A stretch of 64,000 bases of DNA from Phascolarctobacterium sp. (GTDB lineage Bacteria > Bacillota > Negativicutes > Acidaminococcales > Acidaminococcaceae), in contig QAMT01000013.1 of assembly GCA_003150755.1 (NCBI GenBank), positions 124,001 to 188,000 of the forward strand, written 5' to 3'. The notes beneath the pieces were generated by a model that searched no databases, had not been told where the DNA came from, and saw only the letters and a list, made by a program, of their open reading frames with translations. Shown here piece after piece: positions 1 through 8,848 of the stretch; within the stretch, counting starts at the first letter, position 1, and every line of letters starts with the position of its first letter. The position numbers were made by a program, and so were the translations under genes.

Positions 1-912
1 ACCGCCGGCGCCGCGGCCCATAAACATGGCTTCGCCAAGCGCGTCGCCTTCTACAAACACGGCGTTAAACACATCGTTTACGCCTGCCAGCGGATGCTCA
101 ACCGGCAGCATGGTAGGCCTTACACAGACTGTAATGCCTTTTTCCTCATCGTGCTTAGCTACGGCCAGAAGTTTAATGGTGTAGCCGAGTTCTTTGGCAT
201 AGTCGATATCGCACAGCTTCAGGCTTTCAATGCCCGATACCATAACATCGTCAAGGCTGATGCGCGTATTGAACGCGATAGATGCTAAGATAACCAGCTT
301 GCGCGCTGCGTCCAGACCGCCTACATCGGCCGTCGGGTCGGATTCGGCATAGCCTTTTTCCTGCGCCTCACGCAAAACGTCGTCATAATCCATGTTATCC
401 TGCAGCATTTTGGTAAGCATGTAGTTGGTAGTGCCGTTGACAATGCCCATAACAGAGGTAATGCGGTTCGCCGCCAGGCACGATTTTAACGGACGGATAA
501 TAGGTATGCCGCCGCCGACCGAGCCTTCAAACATAAAGTCCACATTGTGCATCTCTGCCAGCGGAAACAGCTCCTTGCCATATTTGGCCAGCACATCCTT
601 GTTGGCAGTTACTACATTTTTGCCATGCTCCAGCGCAGAAGCAATATATTCCTTCGCCGGATGCTCGCGCCCGATGAGTTCTACAACAATATCTATATCC
701 GGGTCATTTACAATGTCTTCAAAATTATCCGTAACGGCATACTTTTTGCCAAGCTCAGCCGCCTTTTTCGGGTTACGCACCAAGATTTTTTTTATTTCTA
801 ATTTGCATCCTGCCTTTTTGGCAATTTCTGCCTGGTTATGCTCCAGAACGTGCAGCACGCCGCTGCCGACAGTACCCACGCCCAAAAGTCCGATATTAAC
901 GCAATCCTTCAA
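1..912 (-). CDS. hom: Homoserine dehydrogenase (C-terminus beyond window)
   Basis: NADPH-dependent reduction of aspartate semialdehyde to homoserine, the branch point to threonine and methionine. About 304 residues are visible and the frame runs off the window at base 1; full-length enzymes have about 400-430 residues including a C-terminal ACT domain. The N-terminus has the Rossmann motif GLLGVGTVGSG, and near the window edge the catalytic-region motif MFMGRGAGG is readable. The start is a TTG at 912, chosen because a strong GGGGGGA ribosome site lies just upstream and the Rossmann strand begins nine codons later; no ATG fits. It follows an ACT-domain gene by about 30 bp, so the two are probably co-transcribed. 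Confidence 0.93.
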   Translation of the reverse strand, partial: MKDCVNIGLLGVGTVGSGVLHVLEHNQAEIAKKAGCKLEIKKILVRNPKKAAELGKKYAVTDNFEDIVNDPDIDIVVELIGREHPAKEYIASALEHGKNVVTANKDVLAKYGKELFPLAEMHNVDFMFEGSVGGGIPIIRPLKSCLAANRITSVMGIVNGTTNYMLTKMLQDNMDYDDVLREAQEKGYAESDPTADVGGLDAARKLVILASIAFNTRISLDDVMVSGIESLKLCDIDYAKELGYTIKLLAVAKHDEEKGITVCVRPTMLPVEHPLAGVNDVFNAVFVEGDALGEAMFMGRGAGG

Positions 913-945
913 AATATTCCCCCCAAAGTGACTTTACACTTTCTG

Positions 946-1389
946 TTAAACCTGTCCCAATACTTCAAGGCGTTTTACGCCGTCAATCATACGCAGTTTA
1001 TCAAGCAAAGCTTCCAGGTCAACCGTCAGGTTTTTGGTTTCAATAGAAATCGTGGTATTGGCAACGCCCTGCAACGGAATACCCTGATTAATGCTCATAA
1101 TGCTGCCGCTATCGCCCGCAACAGTGTTGAGCACACGGGAAAGCACGCCCGGTTTGTGCTCCAGCAAAAGCGAAAGAGTAATGATTTTTTCTTTGCTTGC
1201 TTCGTAAAACGGAAAAACATAATCTTTATATTTATAATAAGCGCTGCGGCTCAGGCCCATTTTTTCGACCGCTTCGTTAATGGTCCTGATCTCTCCGCGT
1301 TTTAAAATCTCTTTAACCTTAATGGTTTTTTTAATTGCTTCAGGCAGAATTTCTTCTCTTACTAGATAAAACGTAGATTTTTCTGACAT
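946..1389 (-). CDS. ACT domain-containing regulator (PheB/UPF0735 type)
   Basis: A 147-residue protein. Residues 1-60 are a basic helical region with an HTH-like stretch (INEAVEKMGLSRSAYYKYK), and residues 70-145 form an ACT domain (LSLLLEHKPGVLSRVLN). Family members (PheB/UPF0735) are assumed to sense an amino acid and sit next to threonine or phenylalanine biosynthesis genes in Firmicutes. Here it lies directly upstream of hom with a good AAGGAGA ribosome site. A role as a feedback sensor for the homoserine/threonine branch is inferred from position; the ligand is unknown. Confidence 0.88.
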   Translation of the reverse strand: MSEKSTFYLVREEILPEAIKKTIKVKEILKRGEIRTINEAVEKMGLSRSAYYKYKDYVFPFYEASKEKIITLSLLLEHKPGVLSRVLNTVAGDSGSIMSINQGIPLQGVANTTISIETKNLTVDLEALLDKLRMIDGVKRLEVLGQV

Positions 1390-1500
1390 GAAATCATCTC
1401 CTTAAAAATTTTTACACTATACTCATAAACACATTATAACATTGTTCCGTGGTAAAAGCCATATGTTTTTATGATTCTGCTTAAATTTTCTTAAAATTTC

Positions 1501-1538
1501 AAAAATAAAACACATTCTGCCCCTTAAAACAGAATGTG
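1501..1538 (-). terminator. Intrinsic terminator after plsY
   Basis: A 9-bp perfect stem (CACATTCTG/CAGAATGTG, 1511-1519 and 1530-1538) with a 10-base loop, followed on the minus strand by TTTTATTTTT. It closes the DUF512-cobO-der-plsY transcription unit and separates it from the ACT-hom pair. Confidence 0.85.
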
Positions 1539-1569
1539 CTTATTTATTTAATTTTTTAGTCTTTTTTAA

Positions 1570-2190
1570 TTATTTCTTTAAGTCTTCTGCATGGCCCTGT
1601 TTGATTTTGCTTTCAGTACCGTTTAAAAGGCGCTTGATATTATCCTTGTGGCGGATTATGACAAACGCCGCCGCAATCGCTGCAAAAATAATTACCGGCA
1701 GCGGATAGCCGAAATAAAAGGCCAGAAACGGCGCGCACAAAGCGCCCACGCAGCTGCCCAGCGATACATAGCGCGTTGCCAGCACGATTGCCAGCCAGAC
1801 CAAAAAGCAAATTCCGCTGACTTTAGGCATTAAAAATATCAAAAGCCCCAGGCCCGTCGCAACGCCGCGTCCGCCCTTAAAACCAAGAAACAGCGAATAG
1901 TTATGCCCCAGCAAAGCGCCAATAGCGGCAAACAGTACGGCGTATAAATCGCCGCCCGTCACCATATCAGCCAACAGCGCCGCCAAGATGCCCTTACCGG
2001 CATCGCAAAGCAGAACCAGCGCCGCCGTTTTGCCGCCAACAGTGCGGAAAACATTGGTACTGCCGATATTTTTGCTGCCATACTGGCGGATATCTATGCC
2101 GTGGATAGCCTTAACAAGCCACAAACCGGAAGGAACCGAGCCAAAAACAAAACCAACTGCAAACCAAAGTACAAAAGTTATTATTTCCAT
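1570..2190 (-). CDS. plsY: Glycerol-3-phosphate acyltransferase PlsY
   Basis: Integral membrane enzyme that moves an acyl chain from acyl-phosphate to glycerol-3-phosphate, the first step of phospholipid synthesis. It has 206 residues, the usual size, with about five to six hydrophobic segments. The three conserved PlsY motifs are visible: GSVPSG near residue 17, GSKNIGSTNVFRT near 39-51, and a glycine-rich GHNYSLFLGFKGGRGVATG near 95-113. It sits 11 bp after der, the common Firmicutes der-plsY order. Confidence 0.96.
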   Translation of the reverse strand: MEIITFVLWFAVGFVFGSVPSGLWLVKAIHGIDIRQYGSKNIGSTNVFRTVGGKTAALVLLCDAGKGILAALLADMVTGGDLYAVLFAAIGALLGHNYSLFLGFKGGRGVATGLGLLIFLMPKVSGICFLVWLAIVLATRYVSLGSCVGALCAPFLAFYFGYPLPVIIFAAIAAAFVIIRHKDNIKRLLNGTESKIKQGHAEDLKK

Positions 2191-2201
2191 TTACCCTGCC
2201 T

Positions 2202-3530
2202 CTATTCGTCCTCTTTTTTGCCGCGGATAATCATTACCATCGGCGTGCCTTCAAAGCCAAACGCTTCGCGCAGTTTGTTTTCAAGATAACGCTGATAGGA
2301 AAAATGCATGATTTCCGGTTCGTTGACAAAAATAACAAACGTCGGAGGTTTAATTTTAACCTGCGTTGCATACAAAATTTTTAAACGCTGGCCTTTATCT
2401 GTCGGCGGCGGGTTAACAGCAACGGCATCGGCAATAACCTGGTTCAGCACGCTGGTTGCCACACGCATCGCGTTCTGCTCTGCAACGTAATTGATAACTT
2501 CCGGCAGGCGGTGGATACGCTGTTTGGTCAGTGCCGATACATATACAACAGGCGCATACTGCATAAAAATCAGCTCTTTACGCAGGTTTTCGGTATAGCG
2601 CAGGGTGCTGTTTTCGTCCTTTTCGTAAGCGTCCCATTTATTGACCACGATAACAATGCCTTTGCCTGCTTCGTGCGCATAACCGGCAATTTTTTTGTCC
2701 TGTTCGGTAACGCCGTCCACAGCGTCGATAACCATCAGCACCACATCGCTGCGGTCAACGGCGCGCAGGCTGCGGATAATGCTGTATTTTTCAATCGGCT
2801 CGTCAATTTTGCCCTTACGGCGCATACCTGCGGTATCAATAAACAGATACTTCTGGCCGTTGCGCACAACCGGCGTGTCAATCGCATCGCGCGTTGTACC
2901 GGCAACATCGCTGACAATGCTGCGCTCCTGCCCGACAAGCGAATTAAAAATAGAAGATTTGCCTACATTCGGGCGGCCGATAAGCGCAACCTTAATCTGG
3001 TCCTCATCGTTGTCAAACATTCCTGCCTTATTTTCGGGGAATTTGGCCACAACGGCATCCAAAAGGTCGCCAATACCTAAATGGTTAGCCGCCGAAATCG
3101 GGAACGGCTCGCCAAGTCCCAGGCTGTAAAACTCATATACATTTAATTCCTGCTTCGGCGAATCGGCCTTGTTTACTGCCAGCACAATCGGTTTACCGCT
3201 TTTGCGCAAAATTTTTGCAACATCGGCATCCTCCTGCACAATGCCGCTGCGCGCATCGCAAACAAACAAAATTACATCCGCTTCTTTAATGGCAATTTCC
3301 GCCTGCTGGCGGATAGAAACAGCAATAGCGTCGCTGTTCATAATCTCAATGCCGCCGGTGTCAACCATCATAAACTGATTATCCAGCCAGTCGCCTTCGG
3401 CATAAAGGCGGTCGCGCGTTACGCCCGGCGTATCTTCAACAATAGAGATGCGGCTGTTTGCAAAAATATTAAACAAGGTAGATTTGCCAACATTAGGCCT
3501 GCCAACAATGGCAACTATCGGTTTACTCAA
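2202..3530 (-). CDS. der: Ribosome biogenesis GTPase Der (EngA)
   Basis: Double-Era-like GTPase needed for 50S subunit maturation. Its 442 residues match the family. Two tandem G domains are visible, each with a P-loop GRPNVGKS (residues about 8 and 185), DTPG/DTAG switch II motifs and NKAD/NKWD specificity motifs. The C-terminal 80 residues (VNPPPTDKGQRLKILYATQ) form the KH-like domain. It is followed by plsY and preceded by cobO by about 17 bp in a four-gene unit driven from upstream of the DUF512 gene. Confidence 0.98.
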   Translation of the reverse strand: MSKPIVAIVGRPNVGKSTLFNIFANSRISIVEDTPGVTRDRLYAEGDWLDNQFMMVDTGGIEIMNSDAIAVSIRQQAEIAIKEADVILFVCDARSGIVQEDADVAKILRKSGKPIVLAVNKADSPKQELNVYEFYSLGLGEPFPISAANHLGIGDLLDAVVAKFPENKAGMFDNDEDQIKVALIGRPNVGKSSIFNSLVGQERSIVSDVAGTTRDAIDTPVVRNGQKYLFIDTAGMRRKGKIDEPIEKYSIIRSLRAVDRSDVVLMVIDAVDGVTEQDKKIAGYAHEAGKGIVIVVNKWDAYEKDENSTLRYTENLRKELIFMQYAPVVYVSALTKQRIHRLPEVINYVAEQNAMRVATSVLNQVIADAVAVNPPPTDKGQRLKILYATQVKIKPPTFVIFVNEPEIMHFSYQRYLENKLREAFGFEGTPMVMIIRGKKEDE

Positions 3531-3547
3531 TTCTTTAACCTCTCTCT

Positions 3548-4072
3548 CTAAAAATCTATACCTGCACGTGAAGCAACTCCCAGATGGAAATAGTGCTTAA
3601 CTTCCTGCATATCTGTTACAAGGTCGGCTGCATCGCACAATTTTTGCGGAGCCCCGCGCCCTGTGCAGATAATTTCCGTCACGCCCTTATGCGCGGCAAG
3701 AAAATCAACCACTTCATCCACCGGCAGCATGCCCGTCTGTAAAACAATGTTTATTTCATCAAGGATAAGGACATCCGCCTGCCGCTTTAAGATAACTTCT
3801 TTCGCCAGCTCCCAGCCGCTGCGCGCCATATCCAAATCTATTTTATCGGGGTTTTTAAAGTTTACAAAGGCATCGCGCCCCACCTGTTTCAGCGTAAAGC
3901 CCGGCAAAAGATGTGCGCCGATAGCTTCGCTGTACTCGGGGTCATCCTTTAAAAAGGCCAGCATAATAACCCTCGCGCCGCGCGCACAGGCACGGAACGC
4001 CACACCAAGCGCCGCACTGGTTTTGCCCTTGCCATCGCCCGTATAAACCTGTATTTTACCATAACCCTTCAT
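3548..4072 (-). CDS. cobO: Cob(I)yrinic acid a,c-diamide adenosyltransferase (CobO/BtuR type)
   Basis: ATP:corrinoid adenosyltransferase that adds the 5'-deoxyadenosyl ligand to cob(I)alamin or precursors. The 174-residue form carries the Walker A motif GDGKGKTSAA near the N-terminus, the aspartate motif ILDEIN, and a C-terminal HYFHLGVASRAGID, all typical of the CobA/CobO/BtuR family. The ATG at 4072 is preferred over the upstream GTG at 4081 because AGGTG lies six bases before it. The gene lies between DUF512 and der, away from the cobU-cobC operon at 40-44 kb, and no cobalamin riboswitch precedes it. Confidence 0.92.
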   Translation of the reverse strand: MKGYGKIQVYTGDGKGKTSAALGVAFRACARGARVIMLAFLKDDPEYSEAIGAHLLPGFTLKQVGRDAFVNFKNPDKIDLDMARSGWELAKEVILKRQADVLILDEINIVLQTGMLPVDEVVDFLAAHKGVTEIICTGRGAPQKLCDAADLVTDMQEVKHYFHLGVASRAGIDF

Positions 4073-4081
4073 AATTTTCAC

Positions 4082-5362
4082 CTATCTTTGCAGCAGTTTA
4101 TACAAATCACCTGCCGAAGCCGCACGGTGTACCGGCTCGCCTGCCTGACTGCAAAACTCTGCATAACTCATATCGTCCAGAAACAAATCATCACTGTTTA
4201 AAACAACTTCCGGCAAAATAATACTTGCCGCACCTTTTACAGCGTTTAAAATATCCTTGCCGCACAAAAGTCCGGTTACATTTACTGTATTACCAAAAAA
4301 CTCGTTTTCAACGGCAATCAATTTGTGCTGCATGCCTGTTTCAGCGTTAAAAGCTTCAATAAGCGGCTGCAAAACCTTATAAGCGCTCGTCCCAACAGGT
4401 ATAACACTGTTAACCTCGCCCTTAACCGGCGCAATTTTGCTTGCCTTCTGCCATTCTTCCATAAAATTACGGCTTAGGCCGATGCCGTTTTCAAGCTGCG
4501 GAAAACCGTCATACCATTCTGCCTGCGGCAGCGGCATACCGGCTAAAATATAAAATTCATCGCCAAGATACACAAAGGATTTGCCGAGGCTTGCACGGCA
4601 TTCGCGCTGCCATCCGGTTACCATGGTTACAATATCCGCTGCTTCCTGCGGCGTAAACAAACGCAGCGGCGTTAAATGCGCGCGGTTTTTGGTAAGCCCG
4701 ACAGGCACCACAGCCATTGTTTCCACCATCGGCGCCAGGGCGCGCAAATCGGCATAAGTACGTTTTAAAACTTCGCCGTCATTATATCCCGGGCAGCACA
4801 CAATCTGCGTATGTACGGTAATACCTGCATCAAACAGCCGTTTCAGTTTATCCATCAGCTCGCCAGCAAAACGGTTTTTCATCATTTCGCAGCGCACCTT
4901 CGGGTCGGTTGCGTGTACTGAAACATACAGAGGCGACATATGCGTTTTGATGATGCGGTCAAAATCTTCATCCTTCATATTGGTAAGAGTAATAAAATTG
5001 CCGTATAAAAACGAAAGGCGGTAATCATCATCACGCACATACAACCCCTTGCGCATGCCGGGTATCATCTGGTCTACAAAGCAGAAAACGCATTTATTGT
5101 AACAGGTAGTTACTTTGTCAAAAACTGCGCTTTCAAACTCCAACCCAAGATCTTCGTCTATTCTTTTATCAATAGTTATGCTGCGTTCCGTGCCGTCTGC
5201 TGCGGCAACAGTTAATACAACCTGCTCATCTGCCAATAAAAAGCTTAAATCTATAATATCGCGCACGCTGCTGCCGTTAACCGCAAGCAGGCTTTCGCCA
5301 GCTTTAATCCCGGCTGCTTCGGCAAGGCTCCCGTGCTTAACACTACTAATCAGTCCCTGCAT
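4082..5362 (-). CDS. DUF512 family protein (PDZ plus radical SAM-like)
   Basis: A 426-residue protein of the DUF512 (YtlF-like) family, function unknown. The N-terminus is a PDZ-like segment (AAGIKAGESLLAVNG). The centre has CYNKCVFCFVDQM, a radical-SAM-like cysteine cluster (CxxxCxFC), and the C-terminal half holds the DUF512 domain. It is usually found beside der. The start at 5362 is chosen because AAAGGAG lies seven bases upstream; the longer GTG-initiated frame to 5386 would swallow that ribosome site. A consensus-like promoter lies at 5400-5428. Confidence 0.88.
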   Translation of the reverse strand: MQGLISSVKHGSLAEAAGIKAGESLLAVNGSSVRDIIDLSFLLADEQVVLTVAAADGTERSITIDKRIDEDLGLEFESAVFDKVTTCYNKCVFCFVDQMIPGMRKGLYVRDDDYRLSFLYGNFITLTNMKDEDFDRIIKTHMSPLYVSVHATDPKVRCEMMKNRFAGELMDKLKRLFDAGITVHTQIVCCPGYNDGEVLKRTYADLRALAPMVETMAVVPVGLTKNRAHLTPLRLFTPQEAADIVTMVTGWQRECRASLGKSFVYLGDEFYILAGMPLPQAEWYDGFPQLENGIGLSRNFMEEWQKASKIAPVKGEVNSVIPVGTSAYKVLQPLIEAFNAETGMQHKLIAVENEFFGNTVNVTGLLCGKDILNAVKGAASIILPEVVLNSDDLFLDDMSYAEFCSQAGEPVHRAASAGDLYKLLQR

Positions 5363-5399
5363 AAAAACTCCTTTATTTACAAACACTTTGTTAGTTTAT

Positions 5400-5428
5400 A
5401 TTATACATTTAATTATGTCAAATTGCAA
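5400..5428 (-). promoter_or_regulatory. Sigma-A-type promoter for DUF512-cobO-der-plsY
   Basis: Minus-strand -35 TTGCAA (5423-5428), a 17-bp spacer and -10 TATAAT (5400-5405), about 35 bp upstream of the DUF512 start. Confidence 0.7.
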
Positions 5429-5473
5429 AACTGTTTGCCAAACCCTTAACAAAAATGTTTGTTTTAAAACTTT

Positions 5474-5503
5474 AAAAGGGCTGAACATTAAGTTCAGCCC
5501 TTT
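5474..5503 (-). terminator. Intrinsic terminator after efp
   Basis: A 12-bp perfect stem AAAGGGCTGAAC/GTTCAGCCCTTT with a 5-base loop, followed on the minus strand by TTTTAAAGTTTT. It ends the pepP-efp unit. Confidence 0.85.
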
Positions 5504-5539
5504 GTATTAAACAAATATGAATTTGTTAATCAGCGCCAA

Positions 5540-6097
5540 TTAAGCTCTGGAAATGTATTCGCCGGTACGGGTATCAATGTTGAGTACGTCGCCTTCGTTG
5601 ATGAAGAGAGGTACTTTAACAACATAGCCGGTATCCATGGTTGCGGGTTTGCTGCCGCCGGTAGCCGTATCGCCGCGGATGCCGGGGTCGGTTTTAACAA
5701 CGGTCAGCTCAACGGTATTCGGCAGGTCAACGCCGATAACGCGGCCGCTGTAAATCATGATTTTAGCTTCCATGTTTTCTTTAAGGAAGTTAATGGCATT
5801 GCCGAGCTGTTCTTTGGTGAGTTCGGACTGTTCGTAGGTTTCGTTGTCCATAAATACGTACACGCCGTCAGATTCATAAAGGAACTGCATTGCGCGGCGG
5901 TCGATGTGTGCTTTCGGCATACGCTCGCCGGCATTGAAGGTACGTTCTACAACAGCGCCGGTGCAGAGGTTGCGCATTTTAGCACGGACAAAAGCTGCGC
6001 CTTTACCCGGTTTTACATGCTGGAATTCTACAACCTGCCATGCGTCGCCATCGATGGTAACAGTTACGTTGGTTTTAAAATCGTTGGTTGAAATCAT
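5540..6097 (-). CDS. efp: Elongation factor P
   Basis: Translation factor that relieves ribosome stalling at polyproline. The 185 residues match the family, with the N-terminal KOW-like domain followed by two OB domains. The loop HVKPGKGAAFVRAK holds the conserved lysine (about residue 32) at the position that is modified in many bacteria. No epmA/epmB-type modification genes are in the window. A GGAGGAG ribosome site precedes the ATG. It is 25 bp after pepP, a standard Firmicutes pairing. Confidence 0.98.
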   Translation of the reverse strand: MISTNDFKTNVTVTIDGDAWQVVEFQHVKPGKGAAFVRAKMRNLCTGAVVERTFNAGERMPKAHIDRRAMQFLYESDGVYVFMDNETYEQSELTKEQLGNAINFLKENMEAKIMIYSGRVIGVDLPNTVELTVVKTDPGIRGDTATGGSKPATMDTGYVVKVPLFINEGDVLNIDTRTGEYISRA

Positions 6098-6122
6098 AAA
6101 TGCTCCTCCTGTTTATTTAAAA

Positions 6123-7187
6123 TTAAACAATTTCCATCAGTTGCTTTTTAACGCCGCACAGCACTTTCGCACCGTCATCCGTCAATACAACCGTGTCTTC
6201 GATACGTACACCGCCCTTGCCGGGAATGTAAATACCTGGTTCTATGCTGAACGTCATGCCGCTTTCCAGCACTACGTCAGTACCGCGTTTGTTGATATTG
6301 GGCATCTCGTGAATTTCAAGCCCTACACCGTGCCCAAGCCCGTGTACAAAATAATCGCCGTAGCCTCGCGAAGTTATGTAATCCCTTACTATTGCGTCAA
6401 GCTCTGCGCCGGTCATGCCGGGTTTTGCTGCTTTAAGGCCACGCCACTGTGCTTCTTCTACAACAGTATAAATTTCTTTATGCCAAGAATTGGCCATGCC
6501 CAAAACGACTGTTCTTGTCATATCGGAGTGATAGCCGTCATAAACAGCGCCGAAATCGAAAGTAATAAAATCTCCGACTTCAATCTGCTTATCGCTGGCC
6601 ATGCCATGCGGCAATGCGCTGCGCTCGCCGGAAGCGATAATAGTATCAAACGAAGGCTTTTGCGAACCCTGGCTTGCCATATAGTATTCAAGCCTTGCTG
6701 CCAGCGCTTTTTCCGTCATGCCAGGTTTTATTTCCGGCAGCAGTTTCAAAAACGCCTGGTCGGCAATTTTAAAGGCTTTCCACATCAGGTTCAACTCTCG
6801 CTCGTCCTTAACCATGCGCAGGTATTTCAAATCAATGTTCAAAAGCTCCTTGCCCGGCACTGCTTTTTGCAGGCACTCATAATCATTATAGCTGTAAGCC
6901 GCGCCGTCAAAGCCTATTTTAGTATGCGCCGCTGCAAGTTCCGCCGCTGCCTGCCAGATATTATCCGTATAGGTCAGCACACGGCAGTAATTTTGAACTT
7001 CATTATTGGCCTGTGTTGTATAACGCCCGTCCGTTATTAAAACGGTGCTTTTAGCATCAACATAAAGCAGGCTGCTGTCACCGCGGAAGCCGGACAGATA
7101 GCGGATTGTAGGAATATCCTTCACGATAACGCAGTCCATGCCGTTTTTTGCCATCAGGCTTAAAAACCTGCCTAAACGCTGCATCAT
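6123..7187 (-). CDS. pepP: Xaa-Pro aminopeptidase (M24 family)
   Basis: Metallopeptidase removing N-terminal residues before proline. It has 354 residues with an N-terminal creatinase-like domain (1-130) and a pita-bread C-terminal catalytic domain. The two-metal ligands are visible: TFDFGAVYDGYHSDMTRT (two Asp), VHGLGHGVGLEIHE (His) and the two Glu in SIEPGIYIPGKGGVRIED. It lies upstream of efp in one transcription unit. Whether it acts as PepP or as prolidase PepQ cannot be told from sequence alone. Confidence 0.94.
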   Translation of the reverse strand: MMQRLGRFLSLMAKNGMDCVIVKDIPTIRYLSGFRGDSSLLYVDAKSTVLITDGRYTTQANNEVQNYCRVLTYTDNIWQAAAELAAAHTKIGFDGAAYSYNDYECLQKAVPGKELLNIDLKYLRMVKDERELNLMWKAFKIADQAFLKLLPEIKPGMTEKALAARLEYYMASQGSQKPSFDTIIASGERSALPHGMASDKQIEVGDFITFDFGAVYDGYHSDMTRTVVLGMANSWHKEIYTVVEEAQWRGLKAAKPGMTGAELDAIVRDYITSRGYGDYFVHGLGHGVGLEIHEMPNINKRGTDVVLESGMTFSIEPGIYIPGKGGVRIEDTVVLTDDGAKVLCGVKKQLMEIV

Positions 7188-7351
7188 TTGTATTCCACCA
7201 TTCCTTCATTAAACAATAATACCATTATATTTTACCATAAACCTTGCGGGATGTCACTATTTGCCGCATAAAATTAAGCAAATATAATGTCCGCAAACAA
7301 TATTATGTCTTAATTTTATTATATCACAATTTTAAAATCAGCGGCAAAAGC

Positions 7352-7383
7352 AAAAATCCCCGCAGGTCAGTGCAGGGATTTTG
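7352..7383 (-). terminator. Intrinsic terminator after DUF4911 gene
   Basis: Stem AAATCCCTGC/GCGGGGATTT on the minus strand with a short loop and a following T run. It closes the mltG-U32-DUF4911 run. Confidence 0.75.
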
Positions 7384-7384
7384 T

Positions 7385-7609
7385 TTATTCGGGAATGCTT
7401 TCCAAAACATCTACCTGAAAAGGCATGTTTTCGATTATTTCCATAACGTCGTTGTAGGTATCGGGCGTGCCCAAAAGCTTTACCACGCCGTCTGCCGGGT
7501 CAAGCGTTGTTACCAGCGCCAGGTGCTCATAGCCTTCCATAATCCAGTTTACGTCGGCTATGCGCTCGGGCGCGACACGCAAATAAATTATACTTCGGTC
7601 ATCGCTCAT
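7385..7609 (-). CDS. DUF4911 domain-containing protein
   Basis: A 74-residue protein beginning MSDDRSIIYLRVAPERIADVN, which resembles the small DUF4911 family of Firmicutes; function unknown. The alternating hydrophobic pattern and the central LVTTLDPADGVVKLLGTP suggest a small alpha/beta fold of ACT-like size. Its start overlaps the stop of the U32 peptidase gene by 4 bp, so the two are translationally coupled. A role beside the U32 RNA-hydroxylation protein is inferred only from this coupling. Confidence 0.75.
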   Translation of the reverse strand: MSDDRSIIYLRVAPERIADVNWIMEGYEHLALVTTLDPADGVVKLLGTPDTYNDVMEIIENMPFQVDVLESIPE

Positions 7610-8838
7610 AAAACTTTCCTCCGCAGCAGCGAATACGGCAAAAGCTCTGTGCCGCAGCTAATCCAAAAATGCTGGCAGGCATGCGGCGCACAGTCTATCG
7701 GCGTACCGTCATCGTCCTGCATATTTTTCAGTTCCAGCGGCAAAAGCGTACCGTCAGGCATTAAAACCTCAAGCAGTTCACCGTTTTTAACATTGTTACG
7801 CTGTTCTATCAGTGCTTTTTGCGCCGTTTTATCATAGCTTAAAACAACGCCTGCAAAATCATGCGTCTGTTCGTAACTGCTGGTTGTATAAACCTGCCCT
7901 TCTGCTCCGGGCCTGTTAAAGGCAAAGCCTTCGGTATAGGGCCTGTGGGATATTTTGTTAAGTTCTTCTATCCATTCCGGCTGAACCTTGTAATTATCGG
8001 GGTCAGCCATAAAAGCGTCGATAGCTTTGCGGTATACGCTGACGACGGTTGCCACGTAATGCACGCTTTTCATGCGGCCTTCAATTTTTAAACTGCACAC
8101 GCCTGCTTTTACAAGCTCCGGTATGCGGGCAATCAGGCACAAATCCTTGCTGTTCATTACATAGCTGCCGTGCTCGTCTTCTTCAAGGTCATAGCTTTCG
8201 CCGGGCCTGTTTTTTTCGTGCAGGGTATATTCCCAGCGGCAGGCCTGCGCACATGCGCCGCGGTTGCCGTCGCGCCTAGTCAGGTAACTGCTCAGAAGGC
8301 AGCGGCCCGAATAAGATATGCACATTGCGCCATGCACAAAGGCTTCCAGTTCTACATTGGTTTTAGCGCCGATTTCCGCAATTTCTGCCAACGAAAGTTC
8401 ACGCGCCAGAACCACGCGTGCTGCTCCTAAATCCTGCCACGCCTGCGCACTGGCCCAGTTGGTTGTATTGGCCTGCGTGCTTACGTGCAGCGGCAGATTG
8501 GGAACAACACGGCGCGCCGTCATCCACACGCCAAGGTCGCTGATTAAAAGCGCGTCCACGTTTGCTTTTTCAAGCGCCAGTAAATATTCCGGCAGTTTTT
8601 CAATATCACTGTTATGCGCAAAAATATTTACGGTTACATAAACCTTTTTGCTAAGACTATGCGCAAAATCGCACGCTTCTTTTATTTCTTCAATTTCAAA
8701 ATTGTTGGCAAAAGCGCGCAGGCCAAACATTTTGCCGCCCAGGTAAACGGCATCCGCGCCGTAGCGCAGAGCCATTTTGCACTTTTCCATATTGCCTGCC
8801 GGCGCCAGAAGCTCCGGCCTGTTTATTTTTTCTGTCAT
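7606..8838 (-). CDS. U32 family peptidase (TrhP/YrrO-like tRNA hydroxylation protein)
   Basis: A 410-residue member of peptidase family U32. The closest named relatives (YegQ/TrhP and YrrO) are needed for prephenate-dependent 5-hydroxyuridine formation in tRNA rather than for proteolysis. Visible signatures are ELLAPAGNMEKCKMALRYGA at the N-terminus and the conserved cysteine block FVHGAMCISYSGRCLLSSY followed by GACAQACRW, which carries likely Fe-S ligands. Firmicutes usually have two tandem U32 genes (yrrN-yrrO) after mltG; only one is present here, and the usual O-methyltransferase gene between mltG and U32 is also absent. Confidence 0.92.
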   Translation of the reverse strand: MTEKINRPELLAPAGNMEKCKMALRYGADAVYLGGKMFGLRAFANNFEIEEIKEACDFAHSLSKKVYVTVNIFAHNSDIEKLPEYLLALEKANVDALLISDLGVWMTARRVVPNLPLHVSTQANTTNWASAQAWQDLGAARVVLARELSLAEIAEIGAKTNVELEAFVHGAMCISYSGRCLLSSYLTRRDGNRGACAQACRWEYTLHEKNRPGESYDLEEDEHGSYVMNSKDLCLIARIPELVKAGVCSLKIEGRMKSVHYVATVVSVYRKAIDAFMADPDNYKVQPEWIEELNKISHRPYTEGFAFNRPGAEGQVYTTSSYEQTHDFAGVVLSYDKTAQKALIEQRNNVKNGELLEVLMPDGTLLPLELKNMQDDDGTPIDCAPHACQHFWISCGTELLPYSLLRRKVL

Positions 8839-8848
8839 TTTATTGCTG

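Noticed and set aside
5904..7040. 378-codon plus-strand frame opposite efp and pepP
   Set aside because: Spans two well-supported minus genes and their intergenic gap; no initiation signals.
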